A DNA stretch of 46,519 nucleotides, taken from the IMG/VR virus record IMGVR_UViG_3300030419_007412, positions 1-46,519 of that record; one strand, 5' to 3'. The first letter of the stretch is position 1. Each line of letters begins with the position of its first letter. The notes under the pieces were generated by a model. The model was not told where the DNA came from, did no database searches, and was given only the letters and a program-made list of their open reading frames with translations. The position numbers and the translations under genes are program-made. Positions 19,296-28,225 of the stretch are shown here, one piece after another. The DNA is from a virus.

Positions 19296-19868
19296 TTATC
19301 TTCTTTTCATTCTCCGAAGTCTTTTTGCGACGCGGCGCATCACTTCAGCAACCATCTGTTCCTCTTCGCCTGGGAGGTCTGGGGGAGGTCCGGCTTCGCC
19401 GCCTTCGGGCTCTAGATCCATGTCGGCCGCGGCGAGGTCTGCTTCAACATCACCTGCGGGCTCGTCACCAGTGCGCTCGGTCGATAGCGCATTTGCTAAC
19501 TGCTCACCGACATCGCCAGACAACTCAAGTACGGCCTTCAAGCTAGCCACCATATCTTCAAGCTTCTCGACAGCCTCCGGAGGCAGTTCGCCCTCGGCAG
19601 GTGGAGTATCCTCCATCTCGCCTTCTAGATCGCCGCCGGCCATGTCTGCATCGTCGCCTTCTAGATCCCCAGCGGCCATGTCTGCATCATCGCCTACAGC
19701 CGCATCATCAACAGGGGGGCTATCCTCATCATCTTCGAGAGCCTCCTCTAGTTCGCCAGATTCGAATCCTTCCTCTAGTTTTTCAACAAAACCATCGCTT
19801 AAGGCGCCGATGTTAGCGAATTTCATCATTTTTCTAATTTCTGACTCTTTTAAAAGCTGTTTCTTCAT
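19296..19868 (-). CDS. Acidic repeat protein with basic tail (possible head/core protein)
   Basis: A 190-residue protein starts MKKQLLKESEIRKMMKFANI, a helical N-terminus that I have seen on abundant acidic proteins of marine phages. The middle is extremely acidic and low in complexity, including two 12-residue copies of GDDADMA(A/G)GDLE. It ends with a basic helix (RRVAKRLRRMKRR). TAGGAG before the ATG at 19866-19868 sets the start; the frame extends 10 codons further without a ribosome site. A scaffold or capsid-associated role is plausible. It has its own CTATTTACT motif and terminator, so it is a single-gene unit. Confidence 0.75.
   Translation of the reverse strand: MKKQLLKESEIRKMMKFANIGALSDGFVEKLEEGFESGELEEALEDDEDSPPVDDAAVGDDADMAAGDLEGDDADMAGGDLEGEMEDTPPAEGELPPEAVEKLEDMVASLKAVLELSGDVGEQLANALSTERTGDEPAGDVEADLAAADMDLEPEGGEAGPPPDLPGEEEQMVAEVMRRVAKRLRRMKRR
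19619..19690 (-). repeat. Two tandem 36-nt coding repeats
   Basis: Units at 19619-19654 and 19655-19690 differ at a few positions and each encodes 12 residues of the acidic repeat (GDDADMA then A/G-GDLE). Confidence 0.8.
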
Positions 19869-19898
19869 TTTTGTACTCCTAAGTGCAGTTGCGCACAC

Positions 19899-19907
19899 AG
19901 TAAATAG
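19899..19907 (-). promoter_or_regulatory. CTATTTACT motif (candidate late promoter)
   Basis: CTATTTACT on the minus strand, 30 nt before the start of the acidic repeat protein gene, with no -35-like partner at the usual distance. Confidence 0.45.
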
Positions 19908-19936
19908 AACTTTAAAACAATAAATGCCTTTTTTGT

Positions 19937-20161
19937 TTATAACAGATCAATAATTTTGCTCATCGCCTTATCTTGGATCTGCTTTACTCTAACATAGCTT
20001 ATATTTAGACGTTCCGCTACTTCTCTCAAAGTCATGGAATCATTCTTTCTTATACTCTCTAGACAACAATTTAGATCCTTCTCGTAGTCAACCCAATACC
20101 TGCATTCTTCCACAGGGCAAGAAACTTTATATTTTAAACACGTCTCCAAGCAGCTTCTCAT
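19937..20161 (-). CDS. Cys-rich protein with sigma-70 region 4-like helix-turn-helix
   Basis: A 74-residue protein. The N-terminal half carries Cys4, Cys8, Cys15 and Cys20 with ECRYWVDYEKDLNCC, a possible zinc site. The C-terminal half, MTLREVAERLNISYVRVKQI followed by QDKAMSKI, is a typical sigma region 4 helix-turn-helix. Similar short proteins occur widely in phages. It may act as a transcription factor, perhaps for late genes. It overlaps the upstream gene by ATGA, so the two form a regulatory pair. Confidence 0.82.
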   Translation of the reverse strand: MRSCLETCLKYKVSCPVEECRYWVDYEKDLNCCLESIRKNDSMTLREVAERLNISYVRVKQIQDKAMSKIIDLL

Positions 20162-20475
20162 AAGTTGGTCTCCATCTCTATCATATCAAATATATTTTCA
20201 ACATCTTCAGAGTCCAGGGCGAATTTTTTTATATTTTCAGTTTGTTTAGATTTTTCAGTTTTAATTTTTTTAATTTTATTTTTACCTTGGAGAGCCAATT
20301 CTTCCTTCTTTCTTTGAACTAACTCGAAAACAGAACTATCTCCTGTAATATAGGCCTCGACGGCCATTCTTAAAAACTGAGACTGAGTTATTCCGTCATG
20401 CTGACATCTTATTCTAAATTTAATTTGAGTGTCTTCTGATTCATAAAACATTATTTTTTTTCTATTCTCTATCAC
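20158..20475 (-). CDS. Ribbon-helix-helix-like putative regulator
   Basis: A 105-residue protein. IKFRIRCQHDGITQSQFLRM followed by AVEAYITGD fits an Arc/MetJ-type ribbon-helix-helix. A Lys-rich linker follows, and then FALDSEDVENIFDMIEMET, an acidic C-terminal helix that I recall as conserved in marine phage relatives. It is coupled to the sigma-like gene downstream by ATGA. DNA binding is likely; targets unknown. Confidence 0.75.
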   Translation of the reverse strand: MIENRKKIMFYESEDTQIKFRIRCQHDGITQSQFLRMAVEAYITGDSSVFELVQRKKEELALQGKNKIKKIKTEKSKQTENIKKFALDSEDVENIFDMIEMETNL

Positions 20476-20485
20476 AGATACTCCT

Positions 20486-21514
20486 CTAGTTGTTCCTGGT
20501 CAATATGTGTGTGTTACTTTCTAGTTGCGATGCGCTTGATTGTAGGATGAAAGATGCTTTGCTTCGAAGCTCTCCCAAGCTGCGCACGCCCGAATAAGAC
20601 AAGCCGCTGCGAATACCACCAGAGATATCTTCAAACAAGCCTGCAGCACTGCCCCGATACGGAACTGTGGTTGAGACACCTTCCGGAGTTGATGTTTTGC
20701 CTCTCCATGAATTTTGGGCGGCCGCTGAGGCCATGCCCCGGTATACTTTATATTTTTTGCGGTTCTTCCCAAGAAACGTTTCCCCCGGAGTCTCTTTGGT
20801 GCCGGCTAGCATGGAGCCGACCATAACAAAGTCTGCTCCAGCGGCCAGGGCTTTTACCATGTCCCCCGTATTCTTTATACCACCATCTGCGATGATTTTA
20901 ACATCGTAAGTAGTATTGGAACACTCCAAAACACTTTGAAAGGTAGGTACGCCATGGCCTGTAACAATTCTTGTTGAACAAATAGAGCCGCCTCCTATTC
21001 CTACACGGATTGAAGAAGCACCCCAGGCAGCCAAATCTTCGAAGGCTTCGAGTGTCGCGACGTTGCCTGCCATAATATGCACATCGCCATCGAGCGAAGA
21101 ACGAAGCTGCCTTAAGGCATCTCTGACCAGCTTGTGGTGGCCGTGTGCGACATCAAGACATAAGACTTTAGCGCCTGCTTCGACGAGAGCATGTGCTCTC
21201 TCCAAGAAATCGCCAGTGGCGCCGATCGCCGCTCCGGAGATCCTTGCGCCGTGGCGACGAGCTAAACTGACAAGCAGTGACTGCTGTTCAATTGAGTTAT
21301 ACCTATGAATGATTCCTAGCCCGCCTGCTCTATCAATCGCCACAGCCATGTTTTCTTCAGTGACAGTGTCCATGGGGCTGGATATTACCGGCATGCTTAG
21401 CCTTGTTCCTTGACCTAAGTCACTACTTATATCCACATGGCCTCTGCTTTCGATATCACTATAACGAGGCACGAGTAGTACATCGTCAAATGAGTGTGTT
21501 TGCTTAAAATCCAT
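20486..21514 (-). CDS. IMP dehydrogenase / GMP reductase family enzyme
   Basis: A 342-residue TIM-barrel enzyme without the CBS domains of cellular IMPDH. The active-site loop is [20 protein letters not shown] with Cys179, IADGG lies at 208-212 and [14 protein letters not shown] follows. YRGMASAA and VPYRGSAAG also match the family. IMPDH makes XMP from IMP; GMP reductase does the reverse from GMP to IMP. The short length and TG after the catalytic loop fit GMP reductase, the APGE-like segment fits IMPDH, so direction is left open. It overlaps the dUTPase gene by 11 nt. Confidence 0.92.
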   Translation of the reverse strand: MDFKQTHSFDDVLLVPRYSDIESRGHVDISSDLGQGTRLSMPVISSPMDTVTEENMAVAIDRAGGLGIIHRYNSIEQQSLLVSLARRHGARISGAAIGATGDFLERAHALVEAGAKVLCLDVAHGHHKLVRDALRQLRSSLDGDVHIMAGNVATLEAFEDLAAWGASSIRVGIGGGSICSTRIVTGHGVPTFQSVLECSNTTYDVKIIADGGIKNTGDMVKALAAGADFVMVGSMLAGTKETPGETFLGKNRKKYKVYRGMASAAAQNSWRGKTSTPEGVSTTVPYRGSAAGLFEDISGGIRSGLSYSGVRSLGELRSKASFILQSSASQLESNTHILTRNN

Positions 21515-22082
21515 TTGGGGTCCAGTCCTCTTCGCGAATCAATCTCGCGATGCTGTCATTTTTTTTAGCGTGCCGGTCTCGCATGTCTAAATCAGCTGTA
21601 GAAGAGACACGGCTTGCTGGCTTCGTCTCGTCGGTACTGCCGAGTGCGCCGTCGTCGCGATTAGACATGGATATGTCTTCGCGATAAAGCTGGCCGTCGG
21701 ACACCAACCTAGGTCGGAAATGTACGACTGGCACCAAGACTAGCTGCGCAATCTTGTCTCCGATATTGACATATTGAACCTCTGTACCGATATTGTGAAG
21801 ATCAATAAACACCTCTCCATCATAGCCACTATCAACGATATGTGCACCTACAACTAGCGACCGCTTCGCTCCCATGCTTGATCGGTTGCACACCTGAAGC
21901 ATGTAACCGTGCGGCACGCCGAAGGTTAAGCCTGTCGGTAAAAGGTGATTTTCTCCGGGCTTAATGGCGACCACAGAAACATTTGGATCCTTTGGACAAT
22001 AGTAAACGTCCAAACCAGCATCGCTTGGATTAGCTCTCGTTGGTTTCTTGGCTGAGGCCCTCAGCTTGTACTCTAAGATCAT
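21504..22082 (-). CDS. dut: dUTPase with C-terminal extension
   Basis: A 192-residue trimeric-type dUTPase. Motif I is at 20-27 (SDAGLDVY), II at 66-71 (NRSSMG), III at 77-90 (GAHIVDSGYDGE with the catalytic Asp), IV at 106-114 (NIGDKIAQL) and V at 142-151 (RDDGALGSTD). About 40 extra residues follow motif V, ending WTPNGF. It removes dUTP and supplies dUMP to ThyX. The ATG lies 53 nt inside the upstream gene with GAGGAG 7 nt before it. Confidence 0.95.
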   Translation of the reverse strand: MILEYKLRASAKKPTRANPSDAGLDVYYCPKDPNVSVVAIKPGENHLLPTGLTFGVPHGYMLQVCNRSSMGAKRSLVVGAHIVDSGYDGEVFIDLHNIGTEVQYVNIGDKIAQLVLVPVVHFRPRLVSDGQLYREDISMSNRDDGALGSTDETKPASRVSSTADLDMRDRHAKKNDSIARLIREEDWTPNGF

Positions 22083-22338
22083 CTTGCATCTCCTCTATTA
22101 ATCTTTTTGCTTTGTCCCAACACTCTGGACAATATAATCTTACTAATTTCTCTTTCTCTCTTACAATCACATTCCAAGTTGTAGCATGCTCCTTAGAAGT
22201 TTTATCAAAAGGCTTCTCGCATGCTGCGCATGCATCTTCTAATAAATCAAACATGCTCAACTGTTTAGCCATCTTCTTCTCGGCTTTTTTATATTTTTTA
22301 GCCATATTGCGGGCTATTTTTCTTTTTATGCTACCCAT
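22030..22338 (-). CDS. Zinc-finger-like protein next to dnaE
   Basis: A 102-residue protein with a basic N-terminal helix (MGSIKRKIARNMAKKYKKAE), then KQLSMFDLL, a Cys pair CAACEKPFDKTSKEH and a second pair CPEC, together a likely four-Cys zinc site. I recall this family from marine T4-like phages without a function. QLSMFDL resembles a sliding-clamp docking motif, which would fit its position 3 nt after dnaE. AGGT precedes the ATG. Confidence 0.8.
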   Translation of the reverse strand: MGSIKRKIARNMAKKYKKAEKKMAKQLSMFDLLEDACAACEKPFDKTSKEHATTWNVIVREKEKLVRLYCPECWDKAKRLIEEMQDDLRVQAEGLSQETNES

Positions 22339-22341
22339 ATC

Positions 22342-25300
22342 TTAACCTAATAATCTAAAATTATGCTTTACAGACCTCGTGCTGAAGCCCCATTCTTCGC
22401 TGTGGTCCAGCTTGGCTGCATACGGCCTGTTGAGGTGTATGCTATCGTTCGGCTTCACCCCCCAGCATTTAATACTAGCTGAATTGGACTGATCGTCAAT
22501 AACTTTCAATATCCAATAAGGCTTTCCTGTTTTAGTTCTTTTGGGGATGACTTCGCGAGTTATAAACCACGCGACGCCCAGATCCTTATCCCAAGATCCA
22601 ATAGCCGGTACCATGTATTTAGCAATCGATTCTTTAATGCTTTTTGTCATGACAAGATTGAAAGGAAACATGCCAGTTAAGCTGGTTACATGTTCTATTT
22701 TGTCCTCTACGTTGAAATCTGGTTCATCCTGGTATTTTTTTATATTTTCAGCTAACTTTTTAGAATTCTTGGGTCGATCTTCAACACAAGCCATCCAGAA
22801 ATGCTTGCACCCATTAAATCTTTCATCACAGAGCGAATCAAGCGCGCCGGACAAACAAAGAGCGTGAAGTGCCTTTTTGTTAAGCTTGGAATAAACGACA
22901 TCATCGTTAAACAACAAATTTTCGGCGGTATCAAACGGACGGTTCTGCTCAATTTGCTGAATCGCCTTGTCGCCTAGGCCTTTGATTGATGTAAAAGGTT
23001 GCAAGAGGGTCTTGCCATCATCTAAAATCTCCCACTGAGATGTTGATACATTAATGTCAACATTCTTGACAATAAAGCCTTGCTTTTGCGCAAGAGATAT
23101 CGCCTGCTCCTTTCTCGATTCCGGCTCTTTGTCCAGGAATGCAGCCATCCAACACTCAGGGTAATAGTTTAACAACCATGCGCACTGAAAACTAAGAATA
23201 GAGTAGGAAACAGCATGAGACTTATTAAAGCCATAACCTGAGAAGTATTCGAAGGTCTGCCAGACTTTTGCTGCAGCGTCCTTCTCGATTCCCTTCTCCG
23301 AGCAGCCCTGGATAAATTTTTGTTTAATCTTGTTTTTTTCATCAGCTGCTTTTCCTGTCCCTTTTTTTGTTAAAAGTTTTCTTAATTTGTTGCCTTCTTC
23401 CAGAGATATATCCTTGCCGAGCCTGTGCGCCAAGAGTGCAATTTGTTCCTGGAATATTAAGAATCCAGCCGTCTCCTGAGTAACTTCCTTAATCGTATCG
23501 TTGAGGTACTTTACATCCTTTAGGTCTCTCTTCGCCTTGACGTATGACCGGTCGACGCCGGCGCTCAAGGGTCCGGGCCTATATATTGATGTAATAGCTG
23601 AAATATCAATAATGTCCTTAGGCTTCACACGCTTGGCTAGCCTTTGCGCTCCGCTGTTCGTGAACTGGAAGACTCCGACGAAATTGCCCTTATGAAAGAT
23701 ATTTTTATACACCTTCTGATCGTTTAAATCAATTGCATCGGGATGGAGGTTGTTGTCGTAGTAGTTCCGAATATCATCAAATGTTGGATCCTCATTCCCA
23801 TGGTATCTCTTCAAAATGTGACTGATAGCTGACTGGATCATCTCCAGTGTCGAGAGGCCGAGGATGTCAAATTTGATAAACCCTAGAGGCTCCAAGTGGC
23901 GGACATTCATGCCCTCTGACCATGGAGTCTGTACAACACCGCCTGAACAAATCAGCGGCATGTGTTTGTCTAGATCTTCGCCAATTACCACACCTCCTGC
24001 ATGTCGACTAGTTGAGCGAACCTGGCCCACCAAAGCCTCCACGTGCGTCTTAATGTCAGGATACTTCTTCAAGAACCTACCTAAAGATTCAGAATACTCC
24101 ATCACCTCTTCGAAGGTCGGCGCGTATACGCCAGCTCTAATGCCATGCTTTGCCTTCGCCTTGGGGGTCGCCTCTTTGACCATTCGACTGGTCACAGAGT
24201 TAACTTCTGTGAAGGGTACGTTATAGAGCTTGCTAATATCTTTTATGAGTGAGCGCAACTGAAGAGTGTTGAAGTTGGAGATTGGTACCACGGTCGTCTC
24301 CCCCCACTTCTCGGCCAAGATTTCTTTCAGGCCAAAAGCATCGCTGACATCGTAATCAATATCCGGATAGTCAGTAGCATCCGACCTAAGAAAGCGGCTG
24401 AAAAGCAAGCCGTATTTGATCGGATCGACTTGTGTTATGCCCAATACGTATGAAACAAGAGAGCCTGCCGCCGAGCCGCGTCCGGGTCCTGCCAGCATGC
24501 TGTCGTTAGCAACATCTGATATCGCCTTCATGGTCAAAAAATATTTTCCAAAACCTCTACCGTTAATTACCTCTAGCTCGTACTTGAGTCTATCAACATA
24601 CTCCTGATCTCCTTCGAGGCCGAGTTTACGTAGACCGGCGATGCTTTCCTTGACCAGCGCTTGCTCGGCCGAAATTCCGTCTGGCACTACGAAGCCCGGT
24701 AGTCTCACCGTGTCATCTGGCATGAAATCTTCAATTCTTTCGTTAGCGATCCAGTGTGTCTTAACGATACTGTCGTAAATAACCTCGTCATCATACTCGA
24801 ACCCACATTCCTGAGAATACTTTTTGTAAGACTCCCACATTTGGTTGCCGTTCTTAGGGTACAATTCCATACCCAACTCGTCGACGTCGATTGGCAATTC
24901 ACTCTTAATCCACTCGGGCTGCTTGGACTTTCCTAGCCAGCCAAGCTTTTTGTAAAGCTCTCGATCTTTCCACGCGTCAGGATTTGGATAGTGACTATCA
25001 GCAGTTGAAATCAGCTGGATGCCAAACTCTTCATGCATTTTGATGACATACTGGTTTAGCTCATGTTGCGCTGGCACGTTATTCCACTGTAGCTCTCCAT
25101 ACCAGCGGTCGCCTAGGCAATCAATCATGTTCCTCGTTGTTTCTCTCATCGCAGACAGTACAGCTTCGGGGCCTTCATCTTTGTTGTTCCAATAATCCTG
25201 AGCATATACGCCGCCTAGGCATGCGGAGGATGCGATAATTCCCTCGCCATTTTCTTTTAAAATTTTGTAATCTAACCTGGGCTTTCTGTAAAAATTATCA

Positions 25301-25773
25301 CCTTGGTGAGAATCTGAAACAATTTTAAAAATGTTGTTTAGGCCCTTCTGATTCATAGCCAGAAGAACTAAGTGTCCGTAAGAGTTAATTTTGCTCTTGG
25401 ATTTGCTTTTCGAAGCTTGTTCGTCCTCGGCCTCTACCTTGTCCGTGTTTTGAATTACCTTCCTGGCTTCCTTCTTGTCTTTCTTGACCCTGTCATACTC
25501 CTCTCGCCAATCTTTAACGCTAGAGACAAAATAGGCCTCGACGCCAAAAATTGGTTTGAACTCTTTACCCTGCTCCTTCATCTTCTTTGCGTGAAGTACT
25601 TGGTAAGACATGCCGTTCATGTTGCCGTGGTCTGTTAGAGCCAAGGCGCGCATGCCATTTTGATATGCGAAATCCATGTGGTCTTGGGGGTACCCAAAGC
25701 CATCGAATACGGAGCCGGCGACTGAATGTGCGTGAAGGCCCACGAATGGGATGTTGGTTGGTGCTTCGTTCAT
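22342..25773 (-). CDS. dnaE: DNA polymerase III alpha subunit (family C, DnaE type)
   Basis: An 1143-residue bacterial-type replicase (E. coli DnaE is 1160). The PHP domain begins with GLHAHSVAGS near residue 12 and has LALTDHGNMNG and FGVEAYF. The catalytic palm has GPGRGSAAGSLVSYVLGI and PDIDYDVSD near residues 427-480, carrying the two metal-binding Asp. AGGVVIGEDL, a helix-hairpin-helix region and a C-terminal OB fold (KPYWILKVID) follow in the usual order. It appears complete and probably replicates the phage genome, in place of the family B enzyme of T4. No clamp-loader genes are in the window. Confidence 0.97.
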   Translation of the reverse strand: MNEAPTNIPFVGLHAHSVAGSVFDGFGYPQDHMDFAYQNGMRALALTDHGNMNGMSYQVLHAKKMKEQGKEFKPIFGVEAYFVSSVKDWREEYDRVKKDKKEARKVIQNTDKVEAEDEQASKSKSKSKINSYGHLVLLAMNQKGLNNIFKIVSDSHQGDNFYRKPRLDYKILKENGEGIIASSACLGGVYAQDYWNNKDEGPEAVLSAMRETTRNMIDCLGDRWYGELQWNNVPAQHELNQYVIKMHEEFGIQLISTADSHYPNPDAWKDRELYKKLGWLGKSKQPEWIKSELPIDVDELGMELYPKNGNQMWESYKKYSQECGFEYDDEVIYDSIVKTHWIANERIEDFMPDDTVRLPGFVVPDGISAEQALVKESIAGLRKLGLEGDQEYVDRLKYELEVINGRGFGKYFLTMKAISDVANDSMLAGPGRGSAAGSLVSYVLGITQVDPIKYGLLFSRFLRSDATDYPDIDYDVSDAFGLKEILAEKWGETTVVPISNFNTLQLRSLIKDISKLYNVPFTEVNSVTSRMVKEATPKAKAKHGIRAGVYAPTFEEVMEYSESLGRFLKKYPDIKTHVEALVGQVRSTSRHAGGVVIGEDLDKHMPLICSGGVVQTPWSEGMNVRHLEPLGFIKFDILGLSTLEMIQSAISHILKRYHGNEDPTFDDIRNYYDNNLHPDAIDLNDQKVYKNIFHKGNFVGVFQFTNSGAQRLAKRVKPKDIIDISAITSIYRPGPLSAGVDRSYVKAKRDLKDVKYLNDTIKEVTQETAGFLIFQEQIALLAHRLGKDISLEEGNKLRKLLTKKGTGKAADEKNKIKQKFIQGCSEKGIEKDAAAKVWQTFEYFSGYGFNKSHAVSYSILSFQCAWLLNYYPECWMAAFLDKEPESRKEQAISLAQKQGFIVKNVDINVSTSQWEILDDGKTLLQPFTSIKGLGDKAIQQIEQNRPFDTAENLLFNDDVVYSKLNKKALHALCLSGALDSLCDERFNGCKHFWMACVEDRPKNSKKLAENIKKYQDEPDFNVEDKIEHVTSLTGMFPFNLVMTKSIKESIAKYMVPAIGSWDKDLGVAWFITREVIPKRTKTGKPYWILKVIDDQSNSASIKCWGVKPNDSIHLNRPYAAKLDHSEEWGFSTRSVKHNFRLLG

Positions 25774-25796
25774 GTGTTTACTTCCTGTTTCCTAAC

Positions 25797-25824
25797 AATA
25801 TAAGAATTAGTTCCCAGAGGTAAA
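25797..25824 (-). promoter_or_regulatory. Promoter upstream of dnaE
   Basis: TTTACC (25819-25824), a 16-nt spacer and TATATT (25797-25802) on the minus strand, about 24 nt before the dnaE start. Confidence 0.55.
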
Positions 25825-26040
25825 CTACAGTGTTCCGTGATTTTTAATAATTAAAAACTGAGTTGTTTTTTCTAAGTTTAAAAACTTTGGTACAGGCACG
25901 AAGGGAAAAACAGAGTGGAGTAAGAAAAAAACAGATGATGCCATCAATCGAACTCCTATTGAAAAAGAAAACAAGAGGTGTGAAAAATAGCCTGAATGTC
26001 CGTTTTCTTTGGGGTGCTTTGTAAATATTTTAATCATCAT
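25825..26040 (-). CDS. Small membrane protein, DUF6356-like
   Basis: A 71-residue protein starts MMIKIFTKHPKENGHSGYFS, then HLLFSFSIGVRLMASSVFFL and LHSVFPFVP. The pattern HP-x-E-x-G, YF-x-H, a hydrophobic helix and LH-x-x-x-P matches the DUF6356 family of small membrane proteins. Function unknown. It overlaps the upstream gene by 11 nt, with AGGA before the ATG. Confidence 0.75.
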   Translation of the reverse strand: MMIKIFTKHPKENGHSGYFSHLLFSFSIGVRLMASSVFFLLHSVFPFVPVPKFLNLEKTTQFLIIKNHGTL

Positions 26041-26875
26041 TCATTCCTATTTCATTCCATTCGGAATATCTTAATATTTTTGGTTTTTTTATTTTTATCT
26101 GTTTCGACAAGAACTGGCAATAGCCAGACCAGCAGTCCAGAGGGTGGTAGTCTTCCAGGCTGACAAACTCATATTCAGAAAAATCCAAACTAGCAAAAAC
26201 TTTTTTTAAATCATAGTTTTTATAACTATACCTCTGCTCCAAAGAAAGTCTATTTTTTCTGTCTTCGGACCACAAGCCAGATGACGTCGAAATGGACTCC
26301 TCTATCAGATCGTTAATCTGTTGAATTGTCAGAGTGAAAGACAAATATTTATTATCTTTAACGCTCTTCCCTTCGTATTGAAGGGCTACATTTTCGCTGG
26401 CAATCTTTTTTCTGTGCTCCCGTACGACGGTCGGATCATAATAGCCATAGGGCCAACAAATATAAAATCTGTCCGGACGCAAATGCACTGACAGGGATTT
26501 TAAAATATCATCAGCACAGGTAGCGCCAAAGATCCCGGACCAAGCTAAGTTGTCTCTCTTGTTGATATCTTTTATCGCCAGGGGTACATAATATATACGA
26601 ATTGGTTTTTTTGCCTCGTCTCTGTTGAATTCAAAATGTCGATAATTATAAACTGGATCTTGGATTTTCTCTCCAACTTGGTGTCTTATAAGTGGAGTCA
26701 CGTCGTCGTTGCAGACAACCCATATCGTATCACACCCAGCGTGTGCGCACTCCGCGATGGCGCGTTCGACTGCTAAGTAGTTTGGGCCAATTGGCATGAG
26801 ACTTTCATGCCATGGCATGTTAAAGTCAGTTTTAATTCCTGATACCGGCACAATTCCTGCTAAGTGCTTCTTCAA
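26030..26875 (-). CDS. Nucleotidyltransferase-like protein
   Basis: A TTG overlapping the upstream stop (TTGA) gives 281 residues starting MKKHLAGIVPVSGIKTDFNM. The N-terminus LAGIVPVSG, LMPIGPNYLAVERAIAECAH and TIWVVCNDD follows the layout of sugar-nucleotide pyrophosphorylases (GxV, substrate loop, D-D). I recall close relatives in cyanophages and other marine phages, without proven function. A GTG 45 nt earlier is an alternative start. Activation of a sugar or lipid precursor is possible; the substrate is unknown. Confidence 0.75.
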   Translation of the reverse strand: MKKHLAGIVPVSGIKTDFNMPWHESLMPIGPNYLAVERAIAECAHAGCDTIWVVCNDDVTPLIRHQVGEKIQDPVYNYRHFEFNRDEAKKPIRIYYVPLAIKDINKRDNLAWSGIFGATCADDILKSLSVHLRPDRFYICWPYGYYDPTVVREHRKKIASENVALQYEGKSVKDNKYLSFTLTIQQINDLIEESISTSSGLWSEDRKNRLSLEQRYSYKNYDLKKVFASLDFSEYEFVSLEDYHPLDCWSGYCQFLSKQIKIKKPKILRYSEWNEIGMNDD

Positions 26876-27552
26876 GTTTTGCCTTTGGCTTTGTATACTG
26901 GAAAAACGTCTCTTTTCCACAGTGACATCTTGGGGTTGTTAACACCGTACTCTTTAAGTAAATCAGTGATTTTAAATCTAGCCATCGTTTCACTATAATT
27001 GAAGTCCTTTAGTTGTCCTTCAGTTAAAAAAGATTCACACAATAAATCTAGATATTTTTGATCACCGTCCATCCGCTTCGTTTTAAAAAATTTAATTTTG
27101 TTAGTAAATTTTTCAGTGGTTGTTATTTCTTCAAAATTCAAATCGCTCAGGCCGTGACAATCGAACCAATCAACGACACGATAGTGGCTTAATTGTCTGT
27201 CAAGGGTCGATCCATCTACAAAAGCATCATCATACTGTTGCAAGACCTCAAAGCCCACCAGCCACGATCGATTGCCAGTAAATATTTTCAAAATATTCTC
27301 GGCCGAGTCGATTCTTATTTTTGTAATCTTACTGGTGAAGGGAACCAGCCCAAGATTATAAAGCTCATATGATTTTTGAGCCCACTCGTCTTCTATCTCT
27401 TCGTAAGAATGATGATAGGGGGCACGATTCTTGATGAGGCAGCATTTGTTTTCGTAAGCGTAACGTACGGCATCTATGTCGGCGCCGACTACTACTTCCT
27501 TCCAGAAAAAATCAACATCCGCATGTGTCTTTGCTTCTACAGTATCCTTCAT
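26872..27552 (-). CDS. Conserved marine-phage protein paired with the nucleotidyltransferase
   Basis: A 226-residue protein starts MKDTVEAKTHADVDFFWKEV and continues VVGADIDAVRYAYENKCCLI. The GADIDAVRYA segment looks like a nucleotide-binding or strand-loop-helix start. The C-terminus ends in SLWKRDVFPVYK. I recall the pair of this gene and the following nucleotidyltransferase-like gene from other marine phages; they are coupled by TTGA here. Function unknown. Confidence 0.7.
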   Translation of the reverse strand: MKDTVEAKTHADVDFFWKEVVVGADIDAVRYAYENKCCLIKNRAPYHHSYEEIEDEWAQKSYELYNLGLVPFTSKITKIRIDSAENILKIFTGNRSWLVGFEVLQQYDDAFVDGSTLDRQLSHYRVVDWFDCHGLSDLNFEEITTTEKFTNKIKFFKTKRMDGDQKYLDLLCESFLTEGQLKDFNYSETMARFKITDLLKEYGVNNPKMSLWKRDVFPVYKAKGKT

Positions 27553-28225
27553 GCTTTTTGTCTTTCTTGATTTGTCGATGCCATCTTTTCAAAAGACGAT
27601 AGTGCTTAGGTCTTTCCTTGCAGCGACCACCAGGCTTTTTGTACCTTATTCCGGTTACCCAAGCCGCAAGCCAAATATTTTTTTGAGTTCTGTATTTGCA
27701 CTGCCTCTTCACTTTGGGGATCATTTTAACTATATGGTTCATCCACGCACGGCCCGCTTGTTCAGGGTCAGTTCTGTCTAGGCCTGGATACATTCGTTCG
27801 TATATAGGCCAAAGCTGTAACACGCCGATGGCCATGGGGGTTTTCTTATTCCTGCTAAAACGGCGATCGCCCTTGGCTAGTGGATTAAAACCGGACTCCG
27901 TACATGCTGCCGCAAGAATCATGCCCCTCATAGCCGGAGCTGGATTATACTCTCTTTCTATCGCGATTAAAGCATCCACGATTTGCTCGGAAGGGTTGGA
28001 GTTATTTTTGCAATCGTGCAGGGCGTAATAGCGAAGCTCCTCGTAGGTTACTTCCTCGCTCTGTCGAACTCGAATATAGGGGTTTCCTTCTTCTAAATTA
28101 ACAAAATTGATCGCCTCGGAGACGTGAACTTTTTTGTCGTAGTTTAATGGTTTCTTGAAGGCAGAGGAGGTTGCGGGGGAGGAAGACAACGCTAATGATG
28201 TAAGTAATAAAATTAGAGTATTCAT
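27512..28225 (-). CDS. Secreted lytic transglycosylase-like protein
   Basis: A 237-residue protein with an N-terminal signal peptide (MNTLILLLTSLALSSSPATS) and an SLT-type core: MILAAACTESGFNPLAKGD, with Glu110 as the probable catalytic acid, then MAIGVLQLWP and AGRAWMNHI. The C-terminal 60 residues are basic and Cys-rich. Such enzymes cleave peptidoglycan; the signal suggests periplasmic export, so it may be the endolysin or help it. It overlaps the downstream gene by 41 nt. Confidence 0.88.
   Translation of the reverse strand: MNTLILLLTSLALSSSPATSSAFKKPLNYDKKVHVSEAINFVNLEEGNPYIRVRQSEEVTYEELRYYALHDCKNNSNPSEQIVDALIAIEREYNPAPAMRGMILAAACTESGFNPLAKGDRRFSRNKKTPMAIGVLQLWPIYERMYPGLDRTDPEQAGRAWMNHIVKMIPKVKRQCKYRTQKNIWLAAWVTGIRYKKPGGRCKERPKHYRLLKRWHRQIKKDKKHEGYCRSKDTCGC

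Noticed and set aside
19619-19690. Tandem 36-nt repeats considered as a CRISPR array
   Set aside because: There are only two adjacent copies without spacers, and they are in frame inside a protein-coding gene.
19420-19923. Long plus-strand open frame rich in Ser and Pro
   Set aside because: It is the reverse of the GC-rich acidic repeat gene; composition mirrors that gene, there is no ribosome site and all other genes are on the minus strand.
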